Shown here: positions 11,937 through 23,309 of the stretch, one piece after another | How positions within the stretch are numbered: position 1 is the first letter of the stretch | Layout: every line of letters starts with the position of its first letter | Assembly (NCBI GenBank): GCA_029448655.1 | Contig: JACCLO010000018.1 | Coordinates: 372,001-436,000 of the forward strand | Source: Wolfiporia cocos | Taxonomy: Eukaryota; Basidiomycota; Agaricomycetes; Polyporales; Phaeolaceae | Direction: 5' to 3' | DNA: 64,000 nt | Notes under the pieces: model-generated | Seen by the model: the letters and a program-made list of their open reading frames with translations, nothing else | Database searches by the model: none | What the model was told of the DNA's origin: nothing | Position numbers and translations under genes: made by a program

Positions 11937-12318
11937 GCTGCCGCTACTTTTGTACAAGCAAAACTACTCCAAAATCGTAGAAAAAATCCACTCTGGTAGA
12001 AGTGTTTGGATTGGCTGTAGGATCGATTCTGCCAGACAGAATTCTTTTATCCTCAAAATTGACGGTGTTATTTTCTTGGGGATTTATGAAATTGGCCACC
12101 TTTATCTAAGCGCACGCTTAGGTTAATATAAACGCCCAATTAAACCACGTTTGGATTATTCTATCTTATCTACATCTTAGTCATCAAGTTGCCGTGCCTC
12201 TGGGACCCGTCTACGCGACTTGTATTAACGGGAACTGAACTGCTTTACCGTTGCCTGTGCATCCTGTGCACTTTTTTTTGGCTGGCCAAATTGGCCACTG
12301 TACAAATGTAGCGGCAGC
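11937..12318. mobile_element. MITE with TA duplication (Tc1/mariner or pogo type)
   Basis: Inverted ends GCTGCCGCTACTTTTGTACA and the complement of GCTGCCGCTACATTTGTACA bound a 382-bp AT-rich element. It is flanked by TA on both sides (11935-11936 and 12319-12320), which fits a TA-targeting Tc1/mariner/pogo parent. There is no coding capacity. A related partial copy lies at 72-190. Confidence 0.75.
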
Positions 12319-12440
12319 TAGTTGGCTTGCACCATAGATGCATTAATCTGATGACAGGCGCACTAACGTAAGTCACACCCGGTGACCTCAGAGAAGCAAC
12401 ATCAATACCAATTTGCAGGCACCAGAAGACGTCCTCACCA

Positions 12441-12448
12441 TTATAAGG
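12441..12448 (+). promoter_or_regulatory. TATA-like box upstream of the Clp1-like gene
   Basis: TTATAAGG lies about 100 bp before the ATG at 12549. It is followed by a strongly pyrimidine-rich stretch (about 12500-12545) leading to the start codon, a common arrangement in basidiomycete promoters and 5' leaders. Position and composition are the only support. Confidence 0.3.
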
Positions 12449-12548
12449 ACATGATCCCCCTTGCCTGCCCTACATCCCTGCGACCGCGTCTGACCCCGCC
12501 GGTCCTCCTTTTCACTCTAAACTCCTCCCCTCTCCTCCCAATCTAACC

Positions 12549-13751
12549 ATGGCCCCCATTATTAGCGCTGCTGTTGCCATGCACAAAACCCGGGCCAAGC
12601 AGGCCTGTGCACAGCCCAAAGCCGTCCATGCAATCATTGGCGACACTGTTGCATCCTATCGAAAGCACCCCCGCAAATGCACCCGCGCTGCCGCCAAACG
12701 CCGGACGATGACTGCCGTGAGCACTTTCATCACCCACAACCATGCGCCGACGGAGGTCACATTCGACATCATGGGCAAGGTGCCCCCGCCCTCATGCAAT
12801 GCAGACCTCCCCGAGTCGGAGAGGGCCCGCATTTCCATCCACCTCCCGCGGCAGCTCCAGCGCCCCCACAAGCGAGTACTCACCAATACAAAAGTAGTCC
12901 AAATCGACTCTACACTCAGCAAGGTCCCGATCGAATTTGTGCAAGACAAGCTTGCCGAGCTGGGCCCAATGTAAGTGCGCGACATTTTCTGCGCTCGTAC
13001 TCTGGCTCACACAGCACACAGGATGGCAAATGTCGTTGCCCACACAAAAATTGATGACTCGGACACCACCAACACCCTCCCACGCTGTGTCCGTGTCCAC
13101 CTCGACGACATCTCCGCCGAGCCCCCGACCCACATCTTTGCCGTGCATGAGCGCACGCCTGACATGCACCAGAGCAAGGTCTCACTCATTCCCACACATG
13201 ACATTGTCTGGGCCGCTAATAGTGCTACCCTCCCCGAGCTCGGCCACACGCGCCGAGCGCCGCCCCCCGCGCTCGCGCCCGGGAGCGAGATCACAATCCC
13301 TGTTATCCCTGTCCGTGCCGGGGACGTGCCCACCTTCCCCACCTTCATGGGATATGTCTACGACAAACGCGTAGACTTGCTCCTCGTGCGGCTCCTCCCA
13401 GATGCTGCACCCGACGCCGCGGCACAGACCGACCCGCGCGCAATCATCGCGTATGCCAAGCAGCTCGCGTACGTGTGCTCCGTCGCCACCCTTCTCCGCC
13501 AGGTCCGCTTCGTCCGCGGCGTCTGGGCGAATGCCGCCGCATTTGGCGTGTACGACGCCGGCCTTTGGGCCGCGCTCGACCTCGCATGGGAGATCATCCT
13601 CCACACGCTTGCGTTTGCGACGGGCGCGAGCCTAGATGATATGGACAATGTGCATCTTGTGGAAGGGGACGACATGACAAGCACGCCGCCGCCGCCCCGA
13701 CACCGCCGCCGACGGAGTGAGCCTGCTGGTGCACCCGTGTTGGGACAGTAG
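12549..13751 (+). CDS. probable Clp1-like (clampless1 family) protein, two exons
   Basis: Exon 1 (12549-12970) and exon 2 (13022-13751) join across a 51-nt intron with GTAAGT donor and CACAG acceptor to give an uninterrupted 383-aa protein. The start is chosen at the first ATG after a pyrimidine-rich leader, in a good context (ACC ATG G). The N-terminal 60 residues are basic and Ala/Lys-rich. The middle carries THDIVWAANSATLPEL and, further on, a run with paired IPVIPVR and FMGYVYDKRVDLLLVRLLP. These resemble, from memory, Clp1-family proteins that act in clamp-cell formation and sexual development of mushrooms. The tail is Pro/Arg-rich. Codon use is GC-rich and CpG-rich, unlike the repeat nest. 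The family call is tentative; the gene model is firmer. Confidence 0.55.
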
Positions 13752-13981
13752 ACGCTTGCGTGTATTGTACTTAGGTAGAGGAGACTGTATTATCATTATT
13801 GTTGTGTAAAATACAGGCTTGTTAGTTGCGCCGACTATTGCCTCGTGGTTTTAGAGACCGTCAGCGGGGTTGCGCTTCTAATTCCGAGACGAGGCAGGAA
13901 CGCCTCTCCCGTTGAACCGTAGCCCGAGTCGTGCCTCTTCTCCTACGAAGGAAGCAGACTGATCCATAGCAACATTGTCGA

Positions 13982-14049
13982 TCACACCACTGCCAGAGAG
14001 AGAGAGAGAACAAACATTTATATCCCGCAGGCATTCACACCACTGCCAG
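13982..14049. repeat. 15-bp direct duplication flanking a 38-bp insert
   Basis: TCACACCACTGCCAG occurs at 13982-13996 and again at 14035-14049. Between them lie 38 bp containing an AG tract and, on the minus strand, GCGGGATATAAATG followed by a CT tract. Similar TATA-plus-CT blocks occur near 23210 and near 25800-26250. It sits at the 3' end of the Vps8 relic and interrupts the continuity of that gene. Confidence 0.6.
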
Positions 14050-16887
14050 CATGTCACTGTCCGATCGATATGATTCAAGCATTCCCGTGAACAATGTCCT
14101 AAATTCCGCATAGAGGTTAGGATGTGAAACACCATCCGATGGCAATGATGTGAGGAGGCGCTTGAACAGCCGTGGCATGGAGACAGCCTTCGTAGAGCTG
14201 ACAGAGAGCAGGGGGGTGAACGACTCTTGCACTTGTGAGCGCAATGTTGACAAGGCTTGCATTTGCGCCGCCACACGACGACTATCAGCTGAATCAACCA
14301 ATACAGCCGTGAGAGCCTCAGGCGAGCAACAACTGGCTACCCGCTGTACTGCATCAATCTGGAATATGAGTAACGTGTACTAAAGATCTTCTGGCGGCAG
14401 CTTGTCGTCGGAACGCATGATCTGCGACTGCTCCAGACACACAGAGACTGCGACTCCGGCAATGTTCATCAGAACAGAAAGAGAATTGCCGATTGCCTCT
14501 TCTGACTGGGAATCGGCTCGCACCAGCTCCTCAGCATGATCATTGGACAATTCGCGCTCGAAAATATCCTCTTCGCATATCCGAGCCACCTCTGCAGCAT
14601 TGACAAATTTGGCAGAGAAATACCGCAGTGACGAAATGACCTTGGTCGGCTCAAACTGGCACAGATCGGCGACATACATTCGGCGAAGGGAAGGCGGGAC
14701 GTGGGGGGACGGTCCACCAACGCGGCTTGGCACCGTCCCGTCGTCTTCTCCGAGCGGTGGTCCGAGAAGGTATCGGAAATACAAGAACTTATCCGCATCC
14801 GCATCATTGGTTGATAAAAGTTTCGCTACGCGCTCGTGCAGCGCCGGAATGCTCTCGTCCAGCGGAGCCGCTGTGTCCGGCACGCTGTAAGCCAGGAGGG
14901 CTGAAAGATGATCAGTGACAGTGGTGAGGACTTCCTTGGTTAGCTTGCCCTTGCTCAAACGCTTGGATGACTCTAGCACATCGCTGACGCAGATGAAGAT
15001 GTCTGAGCGCGGCAGGCTTGGATCCTTGAAAAATGTCAGAAGCAGGGCAGGGTATCGCCGTTCCTGCCTATACCACGAACGCAGAATTCGGTAGAATCTC
15101 GCCTCCTCGAACAGGGTGATGATACGGGCTGTTGTGAGGATTATATGCAGACAGCAAATACTCTGCAGCAAGCTGCCGATCCTCCCTTCATCTGGGTCTT
15201 CGGCTAGTCCAATGAGAATGTTCTGGAGAGCGCTTGGGGGGACTTGGATGAACTGAGGATACCTGGGAACATTCCGCGCAACAAAGATGTTAATGAAGGT
15301 GACCACTTCGCGATGCAACCCGGGGGAAGACAGAATCTCCAGCAAGATCTTTACGATGATGAGCCGACTAACTCCCCGTGTTTCGTTGTTCAGGTGTGAA
15401 GCCTCGAACGCCAGGTCGAGGGTGTGCAAGAATGCTTCGGGGTCGAAGCGCAGCAGTAGACGCATATAAGGGAACGTTGGCTCGACGCCGTTCTCCTCAT
15501 CAGCAGGTAGGACCAGGTTTCCACCCTCGCCTTGAGACCATATGCTCGATCGACCGTTGAACAAGAAAGCATACACGACGTTCTTAGCTTGTAGGCCTTC
15601 GTCATCTGGGATTTGCTTAGCTGAAGGGTACGAGGGTCCGGCTAGGGTATTTTCCAGGTAAGGATAGATCTTGTACGCATTCAGGATAACCGGTTCGATC
15701 TCTTCTTCCTTCGCCCTTGATGCAGACGACAAGTCTTCGGCCCTCGCCCTGCGGAACTGCTGGACCTTCCGGACCAGCCTATGAGTTCCACCACAGGTGA
15801 CACATGATCCTTCAACGCCAGCGTATATACGTACAGGAGAGCGTCATACAAGCGGTGTCGCTGGCACAGGGTTATTGCCAGATTGATGTCTGAGCATTCG
15901 GCGTCGATGTGCCAAATCAGGCGCTCTGCGAGGTCGGGTGGCCGTCCTCCTCTTGCAGAGCGTTCCGCCGTGTAATCCGCGGGTGAACGTTGTGCAATTA
16001 GCCTTCAAGTACGAACACTTCCATTTGCGGGAGGAAAATACGGCTGATGCCGTTGTCATCGTAGTATTGGAAGAGTGCCTCGAAGATGAAGTCGTAGTCG
16101 TCCAATGCGATTGAAGCGCGCACGCAGGTCTTCACCAAACCCTCAAACAGCGACGTGAGGTCTACGCCACAGCCGTCAGGAGTGACGTGCGTGCCGTCCG
16201 TCATCCGGTCCTCAGAGACCGCGTAGCTCGCAGAGGCGATCATCACTCGTGCATCTTGTCCCCCACGTTTTGCTTGAGCTTGCTCGGTGATTTAGGCAGG
16301 TCGTTCCGGTTGCCGGGCGACTCCCCAACGTAGTACATGCGCGTCAGCTCGATTGCACTGAGGAAGTCGCATTTTCGACGTAAGAGAGGGTACGATCAGC
16401 CCAAGTGCCGACTTGAAGCTCGTGCTGGCACTGGTGGCCCTTCTATCAGTGACGCCACCAGGAGAAACGAAAAACACTCACAAGCATGAATTCTTGCCCT
16501 TGTACACACGGAAGCTGTGCGCCACCTCTGTCACAGCATCGGGATACGACACGGTGCCATTTGTTGTGTGACTTAGCACCGGAGACACCAACTGCCAAGC
16601 GTCGCATGGGACATGCTCTACGAGCCTTGCTGAGACCGGATATCATACATCTCCAGTGCCTTTGTAGTAAGAACGACGACTTGCTACTCATGATCATGAG
16701 CGTCAGAACGGGTAGTACGCACGTACAACCGAGGCGGTCGAACCCACATTGACGTTCAGCCATTGCAGCGCCAAGATATCACCACTCGCCGTCCACTACC
16801 CCGCTTCCTCGAATACGACCCGGCCGGTCTCGACATTCGTGACCTTGCCTGTTCGCGCGTTGCGCGTTGGCTGCATGAGTTTTGTCT
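14035..16887 (-). pseudogene. Vps8 (CORVET subunit) relic 1, truncated at both ends
   Basis: Vps8 is a subunit of the CORVET endosomal tethering complex. Minus-strand pieces follow family order: MQPTRNARTGKVTNVETGRV, DILALQWLNVNVGS, TKALEMYDIRSQQ, then after introns LQVGTWADRTLSYVEN, FLSAIELTRMYYVGESPGN, LFEGLVKTC, CQRHRLYDALLYVY, and a long open stretch (15732-14380) with YAFLFNGRSSIW, FPYMRLLLRFDPEAFLHTLD and HLNNETRGVSRLIIVKILLE. A final piece at 14301-14035 has SVSSTKAVSMPRLFKRL and FTGMLESYRSDSDML. The N-terminal beta-propeller and the C-terminal RING are absent. One-base losses relative to relic 2 occur at about 15778, 16245, 16370 and 16491. A frameshift near 16640 and a stop near 16825 are shared with relic 2, so both descend from an already broken copy. 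Confidence 0.75.
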
Positions 16888-17220
16888 TATCCTACACGGA
16901 GTGGTTATAGTAGCGCCGAGGACTGGATCGAGGATATGGAAGAGTTGGAGGTTTCGGAAAGGTGCGCCACTCAGGTGCGACAAATCGATGGATCTCTCTC
17001 TCTCAGAAACGAGATTCGGCAGGTCGCGGCGGGGTGGAAAGAGAACGACGTTCTTCGCCCATTCGAGCACTTCTCGGCACTCAGTAGCATACTATCACGT
17101 GGCATCATACTATCACGTGGCATCAATGCAAGGCAGCCAAACGGAAGCCAAGGCAACGCTCACTTTGCTAAAGGGGACTCATGATCAGACGTGTGCGGTA
17201 GACGAGAGAACCGAAGATGC

Positions 17221-18087
17221 TTACCCGCCCCAATGGGCCTTGTCTAATCTCTCGAGCTCCTCGCGGAGGCTGCTCTCAACAGCATGAGCGACTTCTCGGT
17301 CGTGTTCCCGCTTCCTCTGGAGCTCTTTGATTTCCCTTTCTGCGGACTCTTGCTGCTCGCGCAACTGCTCTTCGGCAGCCTCTCGCCGAAGGCGAAGCTG
17401 CTCATGAAGACGGACTTCTTCCAGCTTAGAAAGTTGCTTCACGAGGTCCTGCCGCGCTTGCTGCGCTTCGGCAAGCAAGTACTTCTCTTTTCGCTGCATC
17501 ACGGTATACTTGTAGAGCAGCACATGGGCTGAGCGCAGATCTGCGTGCTAACGGCAGCGCAGGGCGTCGATGGCATTCCGTAGTATTCGAAGCTGCAATC
17601 GTACCTCTTTTTCGGGCTGCGTCTGCAGCCAGGCATGGATTTCCTGTATTAACTCGTTCACTTCACTCGCCATTGCACCTTCACGCACAACGCGAGTCAT
17701 GTGTTTCATGTACACCTGTGCCTCGCGACACTCCGAGGAACCGGGCGGAGGAGGAGTAGAAGACCGACTGTATTCAACGTGCAGTTTGCGCAGCTCGGCC
17801 GGGTCGAACGGCGTCCGACATAGAGGACAAGTATGCCGGGCCAGTTGCTGCAAGCAGCTTTGGCCAGCCAGAATCAGTCGAAGGGTTCGAGGATGGAGAT
17901 GCGTAGTAGTACCTGAGACGTGTGTCCACATGTTCCACATGTGATAGCTTGGGGATGTTCCGATATGCGAGGTCAGGCGGCAATGGCAGTCAAACCCACA
18001 GTACCCGAGAACGTATAGAATTGCTGCTTCCTGCGGGAGGATAACGTCTGTACCATAACCTTTGGCTATCAATCGTCCTATTCTCAC
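17221..18087 (-). pseudogene. RING-finger protein, one in-frame stop
   Basis: The minus-strand frame from about 17880 to 17221 reads CLQQLARHTCPLCRTPF, the second half of a RING zinc finger. LRKLHVEYSRS with a Pro-rich linker follows, then a helical region and a long Glu/Arg/Gln-rich coiled coil (about 17500-17221, KQLSKLEEVRLHEQLRLRRE). The first half of the RING appears in another frame near 17940 as CGTCGHTS, consistent with an intron between them. The only lesion in the second half is TAG at 17548-17550 between ALRCR and HADLRSAHVLLYKY; the frame is otherwise continuous, so CAG to TAG is the likely change. RING proteins of this form usually act as E3 ubiquitin ligases; the substrate is unknown. 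Confidence 0.55.
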
Positions 18088-18359
18088 TTCATCGCACTAG
18101 TACTATCGGTCTCTTGGGTGCCCAAAATATGGCCTCTCGCGACTATTGCACTCTCCTAGTAAATACTCGAGGATTGCATACGCGAGTTTTGCGGTTGTGT
18201 CCAGCATTCCCGCAAATGCGTTGGGCTTTCATCCAGCGGTGTTCAATGGATATAAACACGATTGTAATTAGAAGTAAACTATGTCTACTGCAATACTGAT
18301 GTCACAAATTTCAAATCTAGCTTGCAAGCGCTTGCAAGCGATCGCAATGATCAGGTCTT

Positions 18360-18997
18360 GTGATACGATTTCGATCATTGCAATGGGAACGCGGGAGCAG
18401 GATCGACGCACATGGACGCCACACTGGCGTCCACGCTAGCGGCACGCGAGCGCCTACGGCGCGAGCTCCCCTTACTTTATGGATGTACCTCGGCGCCGAT
18501 GCAGAGTTGTCGATGCACCCCAAATCATTAGCTCTAGGTGTACAGCAGCTTCCGCCAATCACCGTCGCAGAACGTGGATCTCCTAAGAAGGAACTCCCGC
18601 ACGGAGCTAACGACTCATGCGGGCCTATGGACATAGACGATTCCGATGTCCCAGCGCCAAGTAACAATGTGAGCGTTCTGGATATACAAGTCGCTCAAAT
18701 CACAGACTCCGCTACGAAATCTGTCAAAAGGGAGGGGCCGGTACTCGTCGTGACCCTAGAGCACGGAGATATCCTTATCTTCAACGGTGACGATTTCGAG
18801 GTACGTTGCGGCACTGTCGTTGCCACCCAGCTGACATTCATTCCGACCAGTCTCCACTGAATCGGACCGGCATGAGTATTGGTATGCATGGTGATGTATC
18901 TTCCTTCCAAAGTACTGAGCTTTCTTTCCAGTACTCATCAGCAGTCGCTGAAGTGGAAGTGGAGCATTTCTCGCCAGTAGTGATGCATGATGTTTGA
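18360..18997 (+). CDS. possible AlkB-like 2OG-Fe(II) oxygenase, 3' part
   Basis: An open stretch ends at 18800 with VLVVTLEHGDILIFNGDDFE. A 50-nt intron (18801-18850, GTACGT...CCAG) joins it in frame to SPLNRTGMSIG and a tail ending in a stop at 18997. LxHGD(I/V)LxxxGDDFxxSxxRTGxSI is the shape of the last strands of AlkB-like oxygenases, where a late Arg binds 2-oxoglutarate. The iron-binding HxD and the early part of the domain are not visible, so this is either the last exons of a larger gene or a fragment. The true start is unknown; 18360 is only where the frame opens. Assignment rests on one motif. Confidence 0.35.
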
Positions 18998-19077
18998 TCC
19001 TTCATGCTACGTTGTAATGCAAATGCAAATGCAATATCACAACGCAACGTTCACACTCTACATCTACATTACAAAGA

Positions 19078-20880
19078 TTACACGGTCGTTACACCGCTGA
19101 CACAACCGATAAGCAAGGCATCGACATTGCCGCCAGCCTCTTGCTGAATCCAGGCGTCGAACTCCTCGAACAACTTCATCGCCCGTCCCCCATGCTCCTT
19201 CTTCGCAGGCCACATGGGGTTCTCATGAATTCCCACAAAGTTCATCATGATACGCGCGTCGGGATCGTCCTCAAGTATTTTGACAGCTAGGTCTACTGTC
19301 CATGTATCGTGGCTATAGAACGAGGCCTCCTTGATGTGGTGGCACGCATACTCGTCTGGGGGATTGTTATCGAACGTCCACTTGAGCACGTGGGCGTTGA
19401 ACGTGATGGCTGCAATATCATGATTAGGAAGACCACCAGATACCCATCGCATCCGAAAACGCACCCATCTAGATAGTACCTGGGTGGTTCACCGCAAGCG
19501 TCAAACTCCCCGTGCCTGCAACACGGTCTATAGAGTTATTCAGTGCCACAATGGTGAAGTTGTGCTCTGGAGCATCCATGTGCTCCGGTTTTAGAGGCAG
19601 CTCAAACTTGTACGGCGTCAAGAACTATCTCTGGGTCAGTACGATGTCAAATGCGCATTTAACAGCCTATACCCACTGCGAGAACGGATCCATGGTGTCA
19701 CAATCGTGGTTCCACGCATTCATTGGTATGGACATAGGCACCCCGCCTGGCACACTGAACTGCCGCGTGATGCTGTGCGCTAGCGCGTCGAACCGGGGCG
19801 CGCTGTCCGCCGCAGCGACGTGCAGGTGCTGCTCCACTGTAGTGACCTATATACCCGTCAGCACGGCCCGCGCACAAGCGGACGCACACGCACATTCTCC
19901 ATGTGGATGACGAGGATGCGCTTCTAGTACATCGAGTCGAAGGGCATCCGCATCGCGAGCATGGCCATGGTGACCACGGTGAGCGCAGAGAATAGCAGCG
20001 CCCCACGTGCAATCGTGCGCTGGCCGAACCGCTGCACAAACGGCACGAACAGCAGGAGCGTGTACGCGCCCGCGACGATCAAGGCGGTGATGTGCTCCGC
20101 GGGCGCATCCTCGCCGATGCCGCCTGTCTGAGCGGGCGGATCGCCGCAAATGGCATGACAGCGCAGGGACTTACTAGCGGCACGAAGACGTCGAGAGTCG
20201 TGTAGAACATCTGCACGCCGAGCGACAGCGGCGTGAGCAGTGCGAGCGCGTAGCTCCATAGCGACATATCCTGGTCGGGCCACACGAGCTTCGCGTTCGG
20301 GATAATGGCGAGGAGGATCGGGAAGGTGGACAGTGCGAATACGCCCGCAGAGCAGACGTCGAGGTGCTGGCCCACGCACACTAGGAGCGACTGAAGGACC
20401 AGGACCGAACTGAATGCTGAGCGCTCACGTACGTGACCGGCGAGCAGCTGCGACACCATTGCACCTAGGCATTACATCAAGATGTGAGAATATGACCTTG
20501 AGGCCGTCTGACAGACGCACAAGTCAAAGCAGCAGGCGTGCACAGAAGTATGCACGCCCGCTCGAACGAGAACCAGCTTACGCCTTTTCCGAGGACCTTG
20601 ACCATGGCAAATGCGACGATGTTTGAACTGGCGAACGCGCAATTGAGCTGCTCTGAGACGATGCTCGTGCCTCGCCTCAGCGCAGGTGCAAAGTTTACGT
20701 GCGTCGAATCCACGACCAGTAGTGTTGCCAACAACAGCACGGTGTAGAGGACTTTTGCGGTGCAGAAGGGATATGTGACGAACACGCCGAGGTACTTGAA
20801 AAGACAGTGGTCGGGCGCATATACCATTCTCGTTGACAACGGGGACTCCGCGGAGAGGTAACGGAGGATTCCTTACTTGA
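19078..20880 (-). pseudogene. M28 ER/vacuolar membrane peptidase-like, C-terminal membrane half
   Basis: Minus-strand exons join in order. The first (about 20839-20500) encodes hydrophobic segments (VLYTVLLLATLLVV, NIVAFAMVKVLGKG). The second (about 20466-20174) has LQSLLVCVGQHL and FALSTFPILLAI. An intron with GTAAGT donor follows, then HITALIVAGAYTLLLFVPFV and LLFSALTVVTMAMLAMRMPF. The lumenal tail ends with HHIKEASFYSHDTWTVDL and FEEFDAWIQQ before the stop at 19078. The pattern resembles fungal Pff1/ERMP1-like M28 peptidases. The zinc-binding catalytic domain is missing: the gene stops at the repeat element starting at 20919. An in-frame TAG at 19924-19926 (after FDSMY, before KRILVIHMEN) is a further lesion. 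Non-functional as it stands. Confidence 0.55.
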
Positions 20881-20918
20881 GCGACACCTGGCTGGATGGC
20901 GCACAAGCACGGCACGCT

Positions 20919-22851
20919 CATCGGCAAAATGCGAACCCTCATATCTAGTCCGTTAACTATTGTAAATACCAGCTCAGTAGATATACGTAGATACAAGCAG
21001 ATACTATGTGCGGGGTAATGGCAGGATCAATGAGGACCGAAATTATAATTTGCAGGATCAACGAGGACCGAGATATTATTTGTAGGATCAACGAGGACCG
21101 AAATATTAGTTGCAGGATCAAAAAGATTATTTGCAGGATTAAAGAGGATGGACATATTCATTGCAGGACTAATGAGCACAGCAGCACCAATGGCAGTTAC
21201 AAGAGGCACAGTCTAAGGTGAGATCACACAAGACAGAAGCTCATGGATACATGTACTACAGGTTACAGCCACTGTAAGGATAGAATAGTTTGAAGCAAAG
21301 AGAATATCGATGGCGGCACCCCGTCGAGTACAGTGCTGGTACAGGATCGGCTGCTGCCCGCTAAAGCGCGCGAAGCTGGGCATGCGAAATGTGGGAGGCG
21401 TCTGGGTATGAATGATTAGAAATATCGTGAAGGAAAGTGTCACAAATACTTACGAATGGTATTCCAATTTGGTAAGTCCCTTACTTGATCGGGTAACACC
21501 TTTCATCATACTTTGTGATCTGTCAAACTTAAGTCGGCTCTCAAAACTTGTGTCCAGTGCCATAAATGCTGGCCCTTGACACTGTCGGCGCATCCGTCTT
21601 TCTCTCTCCCACAATGCTCATGTGTCCCCTTAACACCCTGGGGGCAGCCCGTCACCTGTGCACTTCTAACCATCTACCATTCTGCCTCCTCCCCGTGTTT
21701 CTGTTCTCTTAATGCCGTATATTGAGGTCTTTGCTCGCAGCCATGTTGCTTGTCCCTACTTTCTTGACGGGCACCCGCCTGTGTAGTCCATAATCATGAT
21801 TACTGTCCGGTGTGCTACTGACATGAAGACTGCCCCAGTTCCACACATCATATGACGGTGCAGTAACGAGGTGAGTCCCCTGCCTGCTGCATGTGCTCGC
21901 TTGCCTGTTAAGCGCAACGCTGAACAGTGACCGCCGCTGCATGCCTGTAGGCACTTGCTTCCAGATCTCTGGTGCGTCGACTGCCTCCCTCTATGTGCGC
22001 ATATATGCACCATCCTGCCCAACAACGCTGACCGTCAGATGTATGACAGGGTTCCCATAACCGCCGTACCAACCGACACCCCCTTATTGCTCACAGCCCC
22101 GCTCACCCCCGCACAGCACCTACCAAGCCAAAACTGCATACCTATCTGCTTGCTGTGCAGACAGATGCGCTTGTGGTGGAAGAGAACAGTCTGGTTCTAC
22201 GAGGAGGAGTTCCTTGGGCAGATGTGGTGCGTACTGCTTGCCCAGCTCTCCACTGCTTGCCCGGCTCTCCGCCTCACGGTCTATCTCTTCTTGCAGGATG
22301 TTCATATTCGTGTGCACAGTCTACACACCGGGTACTCTTGCGTGCATCCCACGGTTGCTTGCAGCGCGCTCGGACATGCAGGCAAAGCTCCATGTGGAGG
22401 TTGCTGCATGTGGATCCAGGCGGTGATATGGTCATCCCATATGGCCTCAGCAAGTTGCATTTCTCCAACGCACTGTTAGTAGCCAGTACTACTTATATGA
22501 CTGTATATACATAATCCGAAGAATTGGGAATTTCTACTGGCTTGGAATGGATAAAATGCCTGCTCTCCCGGAACCGGTGTCATGGGGCGGCATCCCTGCA
22601 ATACCATCTGCCCATACAACCACTATTTTATGGTCCTCACAATAGCAAGGGTCTCAGGGAAAGTCCTTGCAATAGCATGCGCCTGGGCGCTGTGTCCTTG
22701 CAAGAACACGTTCCTTGGACACTTGATACTGTGCGGACCGGCTACTATAAGGGGGTTATATATGATTAAATCTGTCCGCTTACATATACAGGACCTGGTA
22801 GGTATATCTACGTAGGTATGACTATATCTACCGTCTCGCGCTTTGCCGATG
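20919..22851. mobile_element. unclassified TIR element, copy 2
   Basis: This is the sister of 9100-11070 in the same orientation, 1,933 bp. The ends are CATCGGCAAAATGCGA at 20919 and the complement of CATCGGCAAAGCGCGA ending at 22851. With the end taken one base further in, GCTC flanks both sides, a possible 4-bp duplication that copy 1 does not show. The interior has a 30-bp minisatellite, a block ending CCTTTCATCATACTTTG, and GTCCTTGCAATAG-type repeats on the right. No protein was recognised. It truncates the M28-like gene on its left. Confidence 0.6.
21021..21187 (+). repeat. 30-bp minisatellite, about 5-6 units
   Basis: Units start GCAGGATCAACGAGGACCG, followed by an AT-rich half. One unit is shortened. 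The array is homologous to 9202-9458. Confidence 0.8.
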
Positions 22852-23309
22852 CTCACATTGCGCACAGCGCCTCCGCCTGCTCAACCCATCCACGCATCCG
22901 CAGCCACGTGCGAGACGCATCACCCTCATTACACCTCCCCTTTTTACTTGGAACCAACCGCGGCTGGCGCGCAATCATTAAATTCCTCAAACACTCCTGT
23001 GCTTTTGTCAAGCAAGACGCCCCCACTCTGGTTTACGACCCAGGATAAGCCTTCTCCCAGGCCATTACCGGCCATGACCTAACTCTCATTACGATACCTC
23101 GCACGTGTATGAACCTCACACCCATATTACTCTCGTCTACTTACACACCTACTGATCATCTGGGCTCTCATTAGCTGCCGCACATGTACATAGTATACTG
23201 ACTGCGGGATATAAGTGGTTGTCTCTCTCTCTCTCCGCAGCCACGTGCCATCCTCCTCTTCCACCAACTGCCACCATCCCCTTAGCACCACCGTATCATC
23301 TCCCTCAAC

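Noticed and set aside
12656..13684. Several ORFs of 100-140 codons on both strands in the Clp1-like gene
   Set aside because: They overlap the two-exon gene, which explains the GC-rich open frames.
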